Shown here: one piece after another, positions 1-8,321 of the stretch | Layout of the letters: the number at the start of each line of letters is the position of its first letter | Numbering within the stretch: the first letter of the stretch is position 1 | Source: Streptomyces sp. NBC_00335 | GTDB lineage: Bacteria > Actinomycetota > Actinomycetes > Streptomycetales > Streptomycetaceae | DNA length: 64,000 bases | NCBI RefSeq assembly: GCF_036127095.1 | Contig: NZ_CP108006.1 | Location: forward strand, 806,001 to 870,000 | Direction of reading: 5' to 3' | Program-made: the position numbers and the translations under genes | The notes under the pieces: generated by a model | The model's database searches: none | What the model saw: only the letters and a program-made list of their open reading frames with translations | What the model was told of the DNA's origin: nothing

Positions 1-190
1 CGTGGCATGGCGTGGTGGCGTGCCGCGGCAGGGCGTGGCACGCCACGGGCGCGGGCCGGGGCCGGAGGCCGACCCTAGGAGCCGGCCCGCGGCGCCGTCA
101 TTGACTGCGGCGGCCAACCCGTTGACTCTCCGGACCGGCCCCGGTGTCGTCCCGCGGGCGGTGTTGACGGGGGGCGTGCGCCCGCATTGA

Positions 191-206
191 CTGACCGATG
201 TGTCAG
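191..206. promoter_or_regulatory. TetR-type operator-like site over the araC-type start
   Basis: CTGACCGATGTGTCAG is an imperfect palindrome that matches 14 of 16 positions of the perfect palindrome at 10981-10996. It overlaps the GTG start of the AraC-type gene, so a repressor bound here could block transcription or initiation. The shared regulation is inferred from sequence similarity only. Confidence 0.5.
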
Positions 207-1255
207 CCACCGAGCCGCCCTTCGTCACCGCGTGCTACGCCCTCGCCGTCCTGAGCGCCACGGTGGAGGACTCCGGCGGGGCGGCCGCCCGGACCTTGCC
301 CACGGACCGGCCGGACCAGCCGGATCGGACGGACCAGCCCGACCGGCCGGCGTTCGGCGAGATGCAGGCCCTGTGGGACGACGTGCTCGGCGCCGTGGGC
401 GCCGGCCCGCACACCGGGCTCCTCGCGGGCGACCGCATCAGGCCCGAGGGCCTGCACATCCTGGGCCACCTCGTCCTCACCTGCGCCAGCCTCGCGGACG
501 CCGCGTGGGCGGCCGAGCGCTACCACCCCCTGATGAGCCGGTCGGGCAGGGTGACCCTGCACCGCCAGGACGGCGTCGGCCGGGTCTGCTACCGGCCGAC
601 CGTCGACCCGGCGGCCATGCACCCCCAGCGGGTCGAGGCGATCGTCAGCAGCATGGTGCGGGCGGGCCGCTGGATCGCCGGCGACGGCTGGGCGCCCCTG
701 GCCGTGTCGTTCGCCCACCCCCGCAGGGGCTCGGCGGAGCCCTACGCCCACGTCCTGGGCTGCCCCGTCGCCTTCGACGCCCCGGAGACCGCGATCACGG
801 TCGCCGACGAGGACCTCGACCGGCGCCGCCCCCTCTACGACCCGGCGCTCGACGCCCTGCACCGGGCCTACGCCGACCGCCTCCTGCAGAAGCTGTCCGG
901 GACCGTGACCGTCGCCGAGCGCGTACGGCAGTGGCTGGAGGACACCGCGCTCCAGGACGCGGGCCCCGAGGGCCCCGCCAAGGAGCTCAGCCTCAGCGTC
1001 CGGACCCTGCGCAGGGCCCTGCAGGCGGAGGGCACCTCGTGGCGCACGCTCCTCGACACCGCCCGCCACGACCGGGCCGGAAGGCTGCTGGATGCCACGG
1101 ACCTGCCGCTGGACCGGATAGCACCGCTCGTCGGCCTGAGCGGTGCGACGGCCCTGGTCCGCGCCTTCCACCGGTGGGAGGGCATGCCTCCGGGGGCGTA
1201 CAGGAGCCGGCAGCGGCCCGCGTCCGCGGATCCCCACGGGGCCGGCCGGGGGTGA
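200..1255 (+). CDS. AraC-family transcriptional regulator
   Basis: This 351-residue protein has an arabinose-binding-type N-terminal region (PF12625-like, roughly residues 10-210) and a C-terminal AraC/XylS double helix-turn-helix (roughly 255-340). The second helix region reads LDRIAPLVGLSGATALVRAFHRW, split here only by the motif LVGLSGATALVRAF, and is followed by the usual PGAYR tail. The GTG start at 200 has no strong ribosome site and lies inside a TetR-type palindrome. It is a monocistronic gene with a hairpin just downstream. The inducer is unknown. The shared palindrome hints that it belongs with the amine/acyl-CoA regulon at 2.5-19.6 kb. Confidence 0.88.
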   Translation: MSATEPPFVTACYALAVLSATVEDSGGAAARTLPTDRPDQPDRTDQPDRPAFGEMQALWDDVLGAVGAGPHTGLLAGDRIRPEGLHILGHLVLTCASLADAAWAAERYHPLMSRSGRVTLHRQDGVGRVCYRPTVDPAAMHPQRVEAIVSSMVRAGRWIAGDGWAPLAVSFAHPRRGSAEPYAHVLGCPVAFDAPETAITVADEDLDRRRPLYDPALDALHRAYADRLLQKLSGTVTVAERVRQWLEDTALQDAGPEGPAKELSLSVRTLRRALQAEGTSWRTLLDTARHDRAGRLLDATDLPLDRIAPLVGLSGATALVRAFHRWEGMPPGAYRSRQRPASADPHGAGRG

Positions 1256-1265
1256 GGAGGGTCAC

Positions 1266-1295
1266 CGCGGGCGGCGCCCCGGCCCGCCGCCCGCG
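1266..1295 (+). terminator. GC-rich hairpin after the AraC gene
   Basis: An 11-bp perfect stem (CGCGGGCGGCG pairing with CGCCGCCCGCG) closes an 8-nt loop just after the AraC stop at 1255. There is no T-run, which is usual for streptomycete terminators. Confidence 0.5.
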
Positions 1296-1452
1296 TTGCT
1301 AGATTGTCCGGCGGCCGACCCGATCCACGAGGCCCCGGACGAGATGCGCCGTACCCGGTTACGCACGACGACGCGCGAGGTGCCGCACGAGCGGCGCCTT
1401 CCGCTGTCCGCACCCGGGCAGCGTCCTCGTCGAGCAAGATGGGCCTTACGCC

Positions 1453-1905
1453 ATGACCGTGCCACTCACCCGCAGCCTGTACCGGACGACCGCGCACGCA
1501 GCCGGAGGCCGTACCGGGTCCGTCCGCACCGACGACGGCCGCCTGGACGTCCGCCTGGCCCCGCCGCGCAAGAAGGTCCCGGGCACCACCAACCCCGAGC
1601 AGCTGTTCGCGGCCGGTTTCGCCGCCTGCTTCACCTCCGCGCTCGCGGAGGTCGCCGCCGAGTTCGGGGCGGACGCCTCCGCCGCGCGCGTGGCGTGCGA
1701 AGTGCAGCTCGGCACCACGGACACGCCCGCGGGCTACGGCCTCGCGGTGGCCCTCACCGTCAGCCTGCCCGGGTGGCGGGCGGCGGACCTCCAGCCGCTG
1801 CTGCACCGGGCGGACGCCGTCTGCCCCTACTCGCAGGCCGTACGGGGCAACGTACCGCTGACGCTCCTGGCCCTGGACGACCTCGCTTCCGCCGACGGGG
1901 CCTGA
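1453..1905 (+). CDS. Ohr/OsmC organic hydroperoxide resistance protein
   Basis: At 150 residues this is the normal Ohr length. The two redox cysteines are visible: Cys59 in FAAGFAACF and Cys124 in AVCPYSQA. Ohr proteins reduce organic hydroperoxides in the cytosol, usually with lipoyl-dependent recycling. The residues SLYRTTAHAAGGRTG at the N terminus are typical. No OhrR gene lies beside it. The DUF1089-type gene follows after 20 nt and may be co-transcribed. Confidence 0.9.
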   Translation: MTVPLTRSLYRTTAHAAGGRTGSVRTDDGRLDVRLAPPRKKVPGTTNPEQLFAAGFAACFTSALAEVAAEFGADASAARVACEVQLGTTDTPAGYGLAVALTVSLPGWRAADLQPLLHRADAVCPYSQAVRGNVPLTLLALDDLASADGA

Positions 1906-1925
1906 GCAGCCGCTACGGTGACGGC

Positions 1926-2501
1926 ATGAGCGGATCCCGGCGCCTCGTGCGCACCTGGGAGGTCTTCCCCGGCTCGGGTTACTCGACCGCGTGGGTCGAC
2001 CTCACCCAGGGCGCCTTGACCGCGCGCGGTCGCTCCGTCGGCCTGGACCCCGAGCCGTACTGGCTCACGTACACCCTTGAGACCTCCGATGACTACGTGA
2101 CCTCGCGCCTCCACGTGACGGTGGAGACGGCGGCGTCCCCCCGCGAGCTGGACCTGCGCAGCGACCGCGGACGCTGGACCGTGGACGGTGCGCACCGCCC
2201 CGATCTCGACGGCGCGCTCGACTGCGACCTGGGCCTCTGCCCGCTGACCAACACCATGCCCGTGCTCCGCCACGGCCTGCACCGGCGGCCCGGAACCGGA
2301 CCGCACCACTTCCTCATGGCCTGGGTCTCGGTCCCGGACCTCGCCGTCAGCCCGAACCGGCAGACGTACACGCCTCTCGCGCGCGCCGAACACGGCGCGC
2401 GCGTGCGCTACGAGTCCGGCGGCTTCCGCGCGGACATCGGCTTCGACGAGGACGGTCTGGTCCTGGACTACCCGTCCCTGGCGGCCCCGCTCACAGCATG
2501 A
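1926..2501 (+). CDS. Putative glycolipid-binding protein (DUF1089/PF06475)
   Basis: This 191-residue protein matches the putative glycolipid-binding family: an N-terminal TAWVDL-like strand, a central LDCDLGLCPLTNTMPVLRHGL block and a C-terminal WVSVPDL segment followed by Y. The family fold is a beta-barrel and no reaction is established. ATG 1926 is preceded by a weak GGTGA. It may be the second gene of the ohr unit. Its stop overlaps the 3' end of the convergent aldehyde dehydrogenase gene by 11 bp, leaving no room for a terminator between them. Confidence 0.82.
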   Translation: MSGSRRLVRTWEVFPGSGYSTAWVDLTQGALTARGRSVGLDPEPYWLTYTLETSDDYVTSRLHVTVETAASPRELDLRSDRGRWTVDGAHRPDLDGALDCDLGLCPLTNTMPVLRHGLHRRPGTGPHHFLMAWVSVPDLAVSPNRQTYTPLARAEHGARVRYESGGFRADIGFDEDGLVLDYPSLAAPLTA

Positions 2502-3915
2502 CGTGCTTGGCCTGGGTGTAGTCCAGGAGGCCGGACAGGGAGAGGTCGCTGCCGTAGCCGGAGTGTTTGACTCCGCCGTGGGGCATCTCCGAGACCGTGG
2601 TGCCGTGGGTGTTCACCCAGACGATGCCGGTGTGCAGGGCGCGGGTGGCGCGCATCGCGCGGTCGTGGTCGGTGGTCCACACGCTCGCGGCCAGGCCGAA
2701 GCGCACCCCGTTGGCGAGGTGCAGGGCCTCGGCCTCGTCCGTGAAGGACTGGACGGTCACGACGGGTCCGAAGATCTCCTCCTGCACGATCTCGTCGTCC
2801 TGGCGGACGCCCGCGACCACGGTGGGCTCGTGGAAGAAGCCGGGGCGCGGGAGCCGGCCGCCGCCGGTGACGATTCCGGCGTGCGCTGGCAGACGGTCCA
2901 ACAGCCCTCGTACAGAGGCCAGTTGGGCGGCGTTGTTGAGGGGGCCGAAGTCGGCGCCGGCCCGGAGCGCGGCCGCCTCGGCGGCGAAGGCCGCGAGGAA
3001 CGTGTCGTGGATCCGGCGGTGGACCAGGAGCCGGGTGGGCGCGGTGCAGTCCTGGCCGGCGTTGTAGTAGGCGACCGCGGCGAGGGCGGCTGCGGTGGCC
3101 TGCACGTCCACGTCCTCGTGGACGACGACGGGGGCGTTGCCGCCGAGTTCCAGGTGGACCCGCTTGAGGCCGGCCGCGGCGGCCGCCGCGATCTCCTGTC
3201 CGGCCCGGACGCTGCCGGTGACGGCGATCAGGGCGACCGCCGGATGGGCGGTGAGGGCCCGGCCGGTGTCGCGGTCCCCGCAGACGACGTTGAGCACGCC
3301 CGGCGGCAGGTGGTCCGCGGCGATCCGGGCCAGGAGCACGGACGAGGAGGGGGTGGTGTCGGCGGGCTTGAGCACGGTGGTGTTTCCGGCGGCGATGGCC
3401 GGAGCGATCTTCCAAGCGGCCATCATCAGCGGGTAGTTCCAGGGGGTGATCTGGGCGCAGACCCCGACCGGTTCGCGGCGCAGCAGGGAGGTGCGGCCCT
3501 CGGTGTACTCGGCCGCGGCGGCGCCCGGGAGGTTCCGTGCGGCTCCGGCGAAGTAACGGAAGGCGTCGGCGATCCCGGGCAGCTCGTCGTCCCGGAACTG
3601 CCCGGCCGGCTTGCCGGTGTCCCCGGTCTCGGCGGCGGTGAAGGCCTCCGCGTGCGCCTCGATGGCGTCGGCGATGCCGAGGAGGGCGCGCTGGCGTACC
3701 GCCGGGGTGGTGGTGGACCAGTGTCCGTACGCGGCCGCCGCCGCGAAGCAGGCCGCGTCCGTGTCGGCGGGGCCCGAGCGCGGGGCGTGGCGGTGCACGC
3801 GGCCGGTGGCGGGGTCGGTGAGGGCCATGGTGGCGCCCGAGGCGGCGGGCCGGTCCACTCCCCCGATGTGGTTGTGCAGGGGCGCTGCGCCGGGGTCGTG
3901 CGGGGTGTCAGCCAC
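2491..3915 (-). CDS. Aldehyde dehydrogenase, gamma-aminobutyraldehyde type
   Basis: This NAD(P)-dependent aldehyde dehydrogenase has 474 residues. The ELGG catalytic-glutamate motif (VHLELGGNAPVVV) and the catalytic cysteine in NAGQDCTAPT are present; the GQDC form is typical of aminobutyraldehyde and betaine-aldehyde-like enzymes. PITPWNYP-like substrate loop (QITPWNYPLMMAAWK) is intact. The GTG start at 3915 overlaps the stop of the amine oxidase by 8 nt, so the two are probably translationally coupled. With an amine oxidase upstream and a polyamine importer before that, the likely job is oxidation of the aminoaldehyde released from putrescine or a similar amine. Much longer in-frame extensions are spurious. 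Confidence 0.88.
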   Translation of the reverse strand: MADTPHDPGAAPLHNHIGGVDRPAASGATMALTDPATGRVHRHAPRSGPADTDAACFAAAAAYGHWSTTTPAVRQRALLGIADAIEAHAEAFTAAETGDTGKPAGQFRDDELPGIADAFRYFAGAARNLPGAAAAEYTEGRTSLLRREPVGVCAQITPWNYPLMMAAWKIAPAIAAGNTTVLKPADTTPSSSVLLARIAADHLPPGVLNVVCGDRDTGRALTAHPAVALIAVTGSVRAGQEIAAAAAAGLKRVHLELGGNAPVVVHEDVDVQATAAALAAVAYYNAGQDCTAPTRLLVHRRIHDTFLAAFAAEAAALRAGADFGPLNNAAQLASVRGLLDRLPAHAGIVTGGGRLPRPGFFHEPTVVAGVRQDDEIVQEEIFGPVVTVQSFTDEAEALHLANGVRFGLAASVWTTDHDRAMRATRALHTGIVWVNTHGTTVSEMPHGGVKHSGYGSDLSLSGLLDYTQAKHVML

Positions 3916-5224
3916 GGCGCAGGGCCTCCTCGGCGGCGGCGCGTCCGGTGCGTACGGCGCCTTCCATGTAGCCGGCCACCCACTGGTCGGATCCGCAGAC
4001 GTAGAAGGGGGGTTCGTGGGTGCCGTGCCGGGGGCCGACGGCCATGACGTCGCCGGGGGTCCACTGGGTGACGTACCCCTGGGTCCACGGATCGGTGCCC
4101 CACATGCGGATGAACGTGGCGAGCGGCCGGTGCGCCTCGTCGCCGTAGAGGCGTGCGATGTCGGCCAGCAGTTCGGTGGTGCGCAGGGGTGCGGGCGTGC
4201 CGAGGAGGACGCCGTAGCGTTCGGGCGGTACGAGGGCCGAGAGGATGCCTTCGCTCTGCGGCCAGGTGCTGCCGAGGATCCCTTCGCTTTCGGAGAGGCC
4301 GCTGAGGCCCCGGTCGCGCCAGAAGGGTCTGGCGTACGCGGCGGTGAATTTGGCCGCGAGGGCGTGGCGCTGGCGGTGCAGGGAGGCGAGCCGCTCGTCG
4401 GAGACCCCGGTGACGGCGACCGAGCGGAGCGGGCCGGCCGGAAGGGCGCTGACCACGGCGTCGGCCGTGAGGGTCTCACCGCCGGCGAGGCGTACGGAGC
4501 TGCGGCCGGGCCGCCGTATCGCGACCTGCTCGACGGGTGAGCCCGTACGGATCCGGCCGCCGAGGGCCTCGGCCATGCGCAGGGCCACGGTCGCCGAGCC
4601 CTCGGCGACGCGCAGGCCCTCCCAGGCCTCGTACTCGTAGTGGCCGGTGCCGGGTACGGCGGCGTGTTTGCGCAGGGCCGCGAGCAGGGAGGTCCGCTCG
4701 CAGGAGCCGTCGGCGAGGGCGAGTTGGCCGATCTCCCAGAGGCGTACGACGGCCGGGGTGGCGCCCTGGGCGCGGAGCCAGTCGCCGACGGACAGCCGGT
4801 CGAGGTGCGCGGCCTCGGGGTGGGACCAGGGGTCGGCCGGGTCGACGGTGGCGGCGAGCGCCGTGAAGGCGGCGGTGACCTTGGTGCGGCAGGCGTCGTC
4901 GCCGGGGCCGAACCAGTGGGGCGGGTCGGTGGCGGAGACTCCTTCGGGGGTGGCGCGGACGAGGGCGCCGGGCTCGGCGACGTAGCTGGGGATCAGGGTG
5001 AGGCCCAGTTCCGCGGCGAGGCCGGTGTAGGCGGTGTGGGCCCGGCCCACCACCTCCCCGCCGAGCTGGACCAGCCGGCCGTCGGGGAGGGTGGTCTGCT
5101 CGACGCGTCCGCCGACGCGGTCGCGGGCCTCGACGACGAGGACGTCGGCCCCGCCCGCGGCCAGGTCCCGCGCGGCGGCGAGACCTGCCAGTCCGGCGCC
5201 GAGCACGATGACGTCGTGGTTCAT
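3908..5224 (-). CDS. Flavin amine oxidase (NAD(P)/FAD-dependent oxidoreductase)
   Basis: This 438-residue flavoprotein begins with a dinucleotide-binding GAGLAG at residues 9-14, followed by VEARDRVGGR, the hallmark of monoamine/polyamine oxidases. The C-terminal FAD-contact segment VAGYMEGAVRTGRAAAEE is present. Members oxidise primary or secondary amines to aldehydes with H2O2 release. It lies 101 nt downstream of the potA-like gene and overlaps the aldehyde dehydrogenase, giving an uptake, deamination and aldehyde-oxidation series. The substrate could be putrescine, another polyamine or a different amine. The ATG start at 5224 begins exactly at the Rossmann strand. Confidence 0.87.
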   Translation of the reverse strand: MNHDVIVLGAGLAGLAAARDLAAGGADVLVVEARDRVGGRVEQTTLPDGRLVQLGGEVVGRAHTAYTGLAAELGLTLIPSYVAEPGALVRATPEGVSATDPPHWFGPGDDACRTKVTAAFTALAATVDPADPWSHPEAAHLDRLSVGDWLRAQGATPAVVRLWEIGQLALADGSCERTSLLAALRKHAAVPGTGHYEYEAWEGLRVAEGSATVALRMAEALGGRIRTGSPVEQVAIRRPGRSSVRLAGGETLTADAVVSALPAGPLRSVAVTGVSDERLASLHRQRHALAAKFTAAYARPFWRDRGLSGLSESEGILGSTWPQSEGILSALVPPERYGVLLGTPAPLRTTELLADIARLYGDEAHRPLATFIRMWGTDPWTQGYVTQWTPGDVMAVGPRHGTHEPPFYVCGSDQWVAGYMEGAVRTGRAAAEEALRRG

Positions 5225-5325
5225 GGGTGTGCTTCCTTCGGTCGGTGACGGAGCCGAACGGCAGTGGGGGGCAGAGGGGCCGGGGGGTCCGGGGACCACC
5301 CGGCCCAGGGACCACCAAGGTCGAG

Positions 5326-6444
5326 TCAGTCGAGGACCAGGCAGTGTTCGGGGTTCCAGCCGATCTCGACCTGCTCGCCGCCGCTCCAGCGGTCCTCCAT
5401 GCGGGAGCGGACGGTGTTCTGCTCCAGTACGGACACCGTGACCCCGGGGGCCAGTTCGATGAGGTAGGTCGTGGTCGGGCCGGAGTAGACGGTCTCCCGG
5501 ACGACTCCGCTGACCTGGGCCATGCCCGGTTCGAAGCCGGAGAGCCAGATCTTCTCGGGGCGGATCGAGAGGCTGACCCGGCTGCCGTCGGGGACGCCGG
5601 ACCGGGGGCCGACGGGCAGGGCGGGGCCCTGGTCGAGGAGGACGCGGCCGGAGCGGTAGGTCCCCGGTACCAGGTTGGAGGTTCCCATGAAGGAGGCGAC
5701 GAAGCTGCTCGTGGGGCGCTCGTACACGTCCTCCGGCGTGCCGCACTGCTCGATGCGGCCCTCGTTCATGACCGCGAGGCGGTCCGACATGGTCAGGGCC
5801 TCGTCCTGGTCGTGGGTGACGAAGACGAAGGTGATGCCGACCTCCCGCTGGATCTGCTTGAGCTCGACCTGCATCCGGCGCCGCAGTTTCAGGTCGAGGG
5901 CGGCCAGCGGCTCGTCCAAGAGCAGGACTTGGGGCCGGTTCACCAGGGCGCGGGCCAGGGCGACGCGCTGGCGCTGGCCGCCGGAGAGCGTGGGCGGTTT
6001 GCGGCCGGCCAGTTCTCCGAGCTGTACGAGGTCCAGCATGTCGCCGACCCGTTGGCGGATCTCGGCGCGGGGCACGCCGCTGCGCTTGAGGCCGAAGGCC
6101 ACGTTGTCGGCGAGCGAGAGGTGGTCGAAGAGGGCGTAGCTCTGGAAGACGGTGTTGACGTTGCGCTTGTTGGGCGGCAGACCCGTGACGTCCTCGCCGT
6201 CGAGCAGGACGCTGCCCTCCGAGGGGTCGATGAAGCCGCCGATCATGCGCAGCAGGGTGGTCTTCCCGCAGCCGGAGGGGCCGAGGAGGGAGAAGAACTC
6301 GCCCGGGGCGATGTCGAGGGTGACGTCGTGGACGGCGTAGGTGTCCGTGGTGCGGTACTGCTTGGCGACCCGGTCGAGGCGGACGGCGGGGTGCGCGTCC
6401 ACGGCGTTCGGTTCCGCGGGCGGATCAGGGTTCGGGTGCTGCAT
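5326..6444 (-). CDS. Polyamine-type ABC transporter ATP-binding protein (PotA-like)
   Basis: This 372-residue ATPase has Walker A (GPSGCGKTT), signature (LSGGQRQRVALARAL), Walker B (VLLLDEPLAALD) and the H-loop (VTHDQDEA), then a C-terminal TOBE domain (about residues 280-370), the PotA arrangement. It powers the importer formed with the two permeases and the binding protein just upstream. I chose ATG 6444 because GGGAAG lies 8 nt before it. The GTG at 6453 overlaps the permease stop but sits directly on that ribosome site. Confidence 0.9.
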   Translation of the reverse strand: MQHPNPDPPAEPNAVDAHPAVRLDRVAKQYRTTDTYAVHDVTLDIAPGEFFSLLGPSGCGKTTLLRMIGGFIDPSEGSVLLDGEDVTGLPPNKRNVNTVFQSYALFDHLSLADNVAFGLKRSGVPRAEIRQRVGDMLDLVQLGELAGRKPPTLSGGQRQRVALARALVNRPQVLLLDEPLAALDLKLRRRMQVELKQIQREVGITFVFVTHDQDEALTMSDRLAVMNEGRIEQCGTPEDVYERPTSSFVASFMGTSNLVPGTYRSGRVLLDQGPALPVGPRSGVPDGSRVSLSIRPEKIWLSGFEPGMAQVSGVVRETVYSGPTTTYLIELAPGVTVSVLEQNTVRSRMEDRWSGGEQVEIGWNPEHCLVLD

Positions 6445-6449
6445 GGGTG

Positions 6450-7400
6450 TCACTTCCCCGGAAGCAGATCGAGGCCGCCCCGGCGGCCGAAGAGGCGCGG
6501 GATGGCGAGGGCGAACGCGATGAGGGCGATGGAGCCGACGAGCATGAGGGTGCCGACGGCGTTGATGGTGGGCTGGACGCCGAACCTGATCGCCGAGTAG
6601 ATGCGGACGGAGAGCGGTTGGGGGTCGACGCCGGTGGTGAAGTAGGCGAGGACGAAGTCGTCGAAGACCAGGGCGAAGATCAGTACCCCGGAGGCGAGGA
6701 TGCCGGGGAGCAGCGCGGGCAGGGTCACCAGGCGCAGGGCCTGCCCGCGGGTGGCTCCGAGGTCCATCGCCGCCTCCTCGACCTCAGGGTTGAGGGCGGC
6801 GATGCGGGAGCGCAGGATGACCGTGACGTAGGAGATGGAGAAGGTGATCTCGGCCAGCATCACGGTGGTGGTGGACAGGGTGATGCCGAGGCCCTTGAAG
6901 AGCATCATCGCGGCGACGCCGGTGACGATCTCCGGGGTGATCAGCGGTACGAGCATGACCAGGCCGGCGAAGGACCCGAGGCGGCTCCGGCCCCGGACCA
7001 GTCCGAGGGCGAGGGCCACTCCGAGGACGAGCGAGACGGCCATCGCGACCAGGGACACCCGCAGGCTCATGCCGAGGGAGCCGATGAGCGCGTCGTCGCG
7101 GAGGAACGCGCGGTACCAGCGCAGGCTCACGCCGTCGAAGACGGTGAGGGACTTCTGCGCGTTGAAGGAGAACAGGACGACGACGCCGACGGGGAGGTAG
7201 AGCAGCGCGAAGAAGACCGCGGTGACGGCGATGGCGAACCGGGGCCGGCGGTCGGCTCCGCGGCGCCGCCTCCCGGGGCGGCGCGGCCGGGTGGCGGGCC
7301 GCTTCTCCGCCTCGCCGGCGGTCCGCGGGGCGGTGGCGCGTACGGTCGGCGCACCGCTCGGCGCGGAAGGTGCGGTACGGGGAACGGGGCGCGGGTTCAT
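6450..7400 (-). CDS. Polyamine-type ABC transporter permease (PotC-like)
   Basis: This 316-residue inner-membrane permease has six predicted hydrophobic helices and the EAA-type cytoplasmic loop EEAAMDLGATRGQALRLVTLP, which couples to the ATPase. The charged, arginine-rich stretch of about 45 residues before the first helix is longer than usual. The ATG at 7400 overlaps the upstream permease stop by 4 nt. It pairs with the PotB-like subunit to form the pore. Confidence 0.9.
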   Translation of the reverse strand: MNPRPVPRTAPSAPSGAPTVRATAPRTAGEAEKRPATRPRRPGRRRRGADRRPRFAIAVTAVFFALLYLPVGVVVLFSFNAQKSLTVFDGVSLRWYRAFLRDDALIGSLGMSLRVSLVAMAVSLVLGVALALGLVRGRSRLGSFAGLVMLVPLITPEIVTGVAAMMLFKGLGITLSTTTVMLAEITFSISYVTVILRSRIAALNPEVEEAAMDLGATRGQALRLVTLPALLPGILASGVLIFALVFDDFVLAYFTTGVDPQPLSVRIYSAIRFGVQPTINAVGTLMLVGSIALIAFALAIPRLFGRRGGLDLLPGK

Positions 7401-8320
7401 CGGACCGCCTCCGCCTCGTCCTTGCGGGTGCGCTTCAGGTAGCCGAGCATCCCGAGCAGCAGGACCGCCATGAGCAGGATGGTCAGGGCCGAGCCGAGCG
7501 GCCAGTTCTGGCCCTGGAAGAACTTGTCCTGGATCAGGTTGCCGATCATGATCTGGTCGGGGCCTCCCATGAGCTGTGCGCTGACGAAGTCGCCCATGGC
7601 GGGCAGGAAGACGAGGACGCAGCCGGCGGCCGCGCCCTGGCGGGTGGCGGGCACGGTGACGAAGAGGAAGGTCCTCAAGGGGCCGCCGTAGAGGTCGCGT
7701 CCGGCTTCGATGAGCGAGGTGTCCATGCGCTCCATGGCCGCGTACAGCGGAATGATCATGAAGACGACGAATCCGTAGACGAGTCCGGCGATGACCCCCG
7801 GGGCGGTCTGGAGGATCTTGCTGTCGCCGTCGGCGAGGCCGATCGCGCGCAGGGCCTTCAGCGCCGGCCCGTCGTCGGAGAGCACGACGGACCAGCCGTA
7901 CATCCGTACCAGGTAGTTGGCGAAGAACGGGACGACGATCGCGGCGATCAGCAGGTTCTTGAAGCGGCCGCCGCGCAGGGCGATGGCGTAGGCGACGGGG
8001 TAGCCCACGGCCAGGCAGATGAGGCAGGTGATCAGCGCGTAGCCCAGCGAGCGCAGCAGGACGGTGCGGTAGGCCGGATCGGCGAGCGCGGCGAAGTTCT
8101 CGAAGTTGAGCCCGAAGCGCGGATTGCCGAGCGGGTCGGTGGTGCCGAAGGCGAGGGTGGCCACCAGGAGCAGGGAGGCGAGGAGGAAGCCGGTCATCCA
8201 CAGGGTGCCGGGGAGCATGAACCAGGTCCACAGCCTCCCCTCCGACGCGGCCCGGCCCCTGCGGGGCGGACGGTCCGGGCCGGATCGGTCCTGCGGATCC
8301 CGGGGATCAGGTCGTGCCAT
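7397..8320 (-). CDS. Polyamine-type ABC transporter permease (PotB-like)
   Basis: This 307-residue membrane protein has the PotB layout, including PYMVRMYGW-like segment (FFANYLVRMYGWSVVL) and an EAA loop (SLIEAGRDLYGGPLRTFLFVTVP is the coupling region). It starts 1 nt after the stop of the binding-protein gene and overlaps the PotC-like gene by 4 nt, so the importer genes form a tightly coupled D-B-C-A operon. Confidence 0.9.
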   Translation of the reverse strand: MARPDPRDPQDRSGPDRPPRRGRAASEGRLWTWFMLPGTLWMTGFLLASLLLVATLAFGTTDPLGNPRFGLNFENFAALADPAYRTVLLRSLGYALITCLICLAVGYPVAYAIALRGGRFKNLLIAAIVVPFFANYLVRMYGWSVVLSDDGPALKALRAIGLADGDSKILQTAPGVIAGLVYGFVVFMIIPLYAAMERMDTSLIEAGRDLYGGPLRTFLFVTVPATRQGAAAGCVLVFLPAMGDFVSAQLMGGPDQIMIGNLIQDKFFQGQNWPLGSALTILLMAVLLLGMLGYLKRTRKDEAEAVR

Positions 8321-8321
8321 G

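Noticed and set aside
16..45. Hairpin with 9-bp arms TGGCGTGCC/GGCACGCCA at the left edge.
   Set aside because: It could be the terminator of a gene outside the window, but no gene end is visible to support it.
101..192. Four TTGAC boxes before the AraC-type gene as stacked promoters.
   Set aside because: None has a convincing -10 box at 16-19 nt, so I did not call promoters.
2491..4479. A 662-residue aldehyde dehydrogenase.
   Set aside because: The extra N-terminal 188 residues overlap the amine oxidase and are Ser/Pro/Arg noise; GTG 3915 gives the normal family length.
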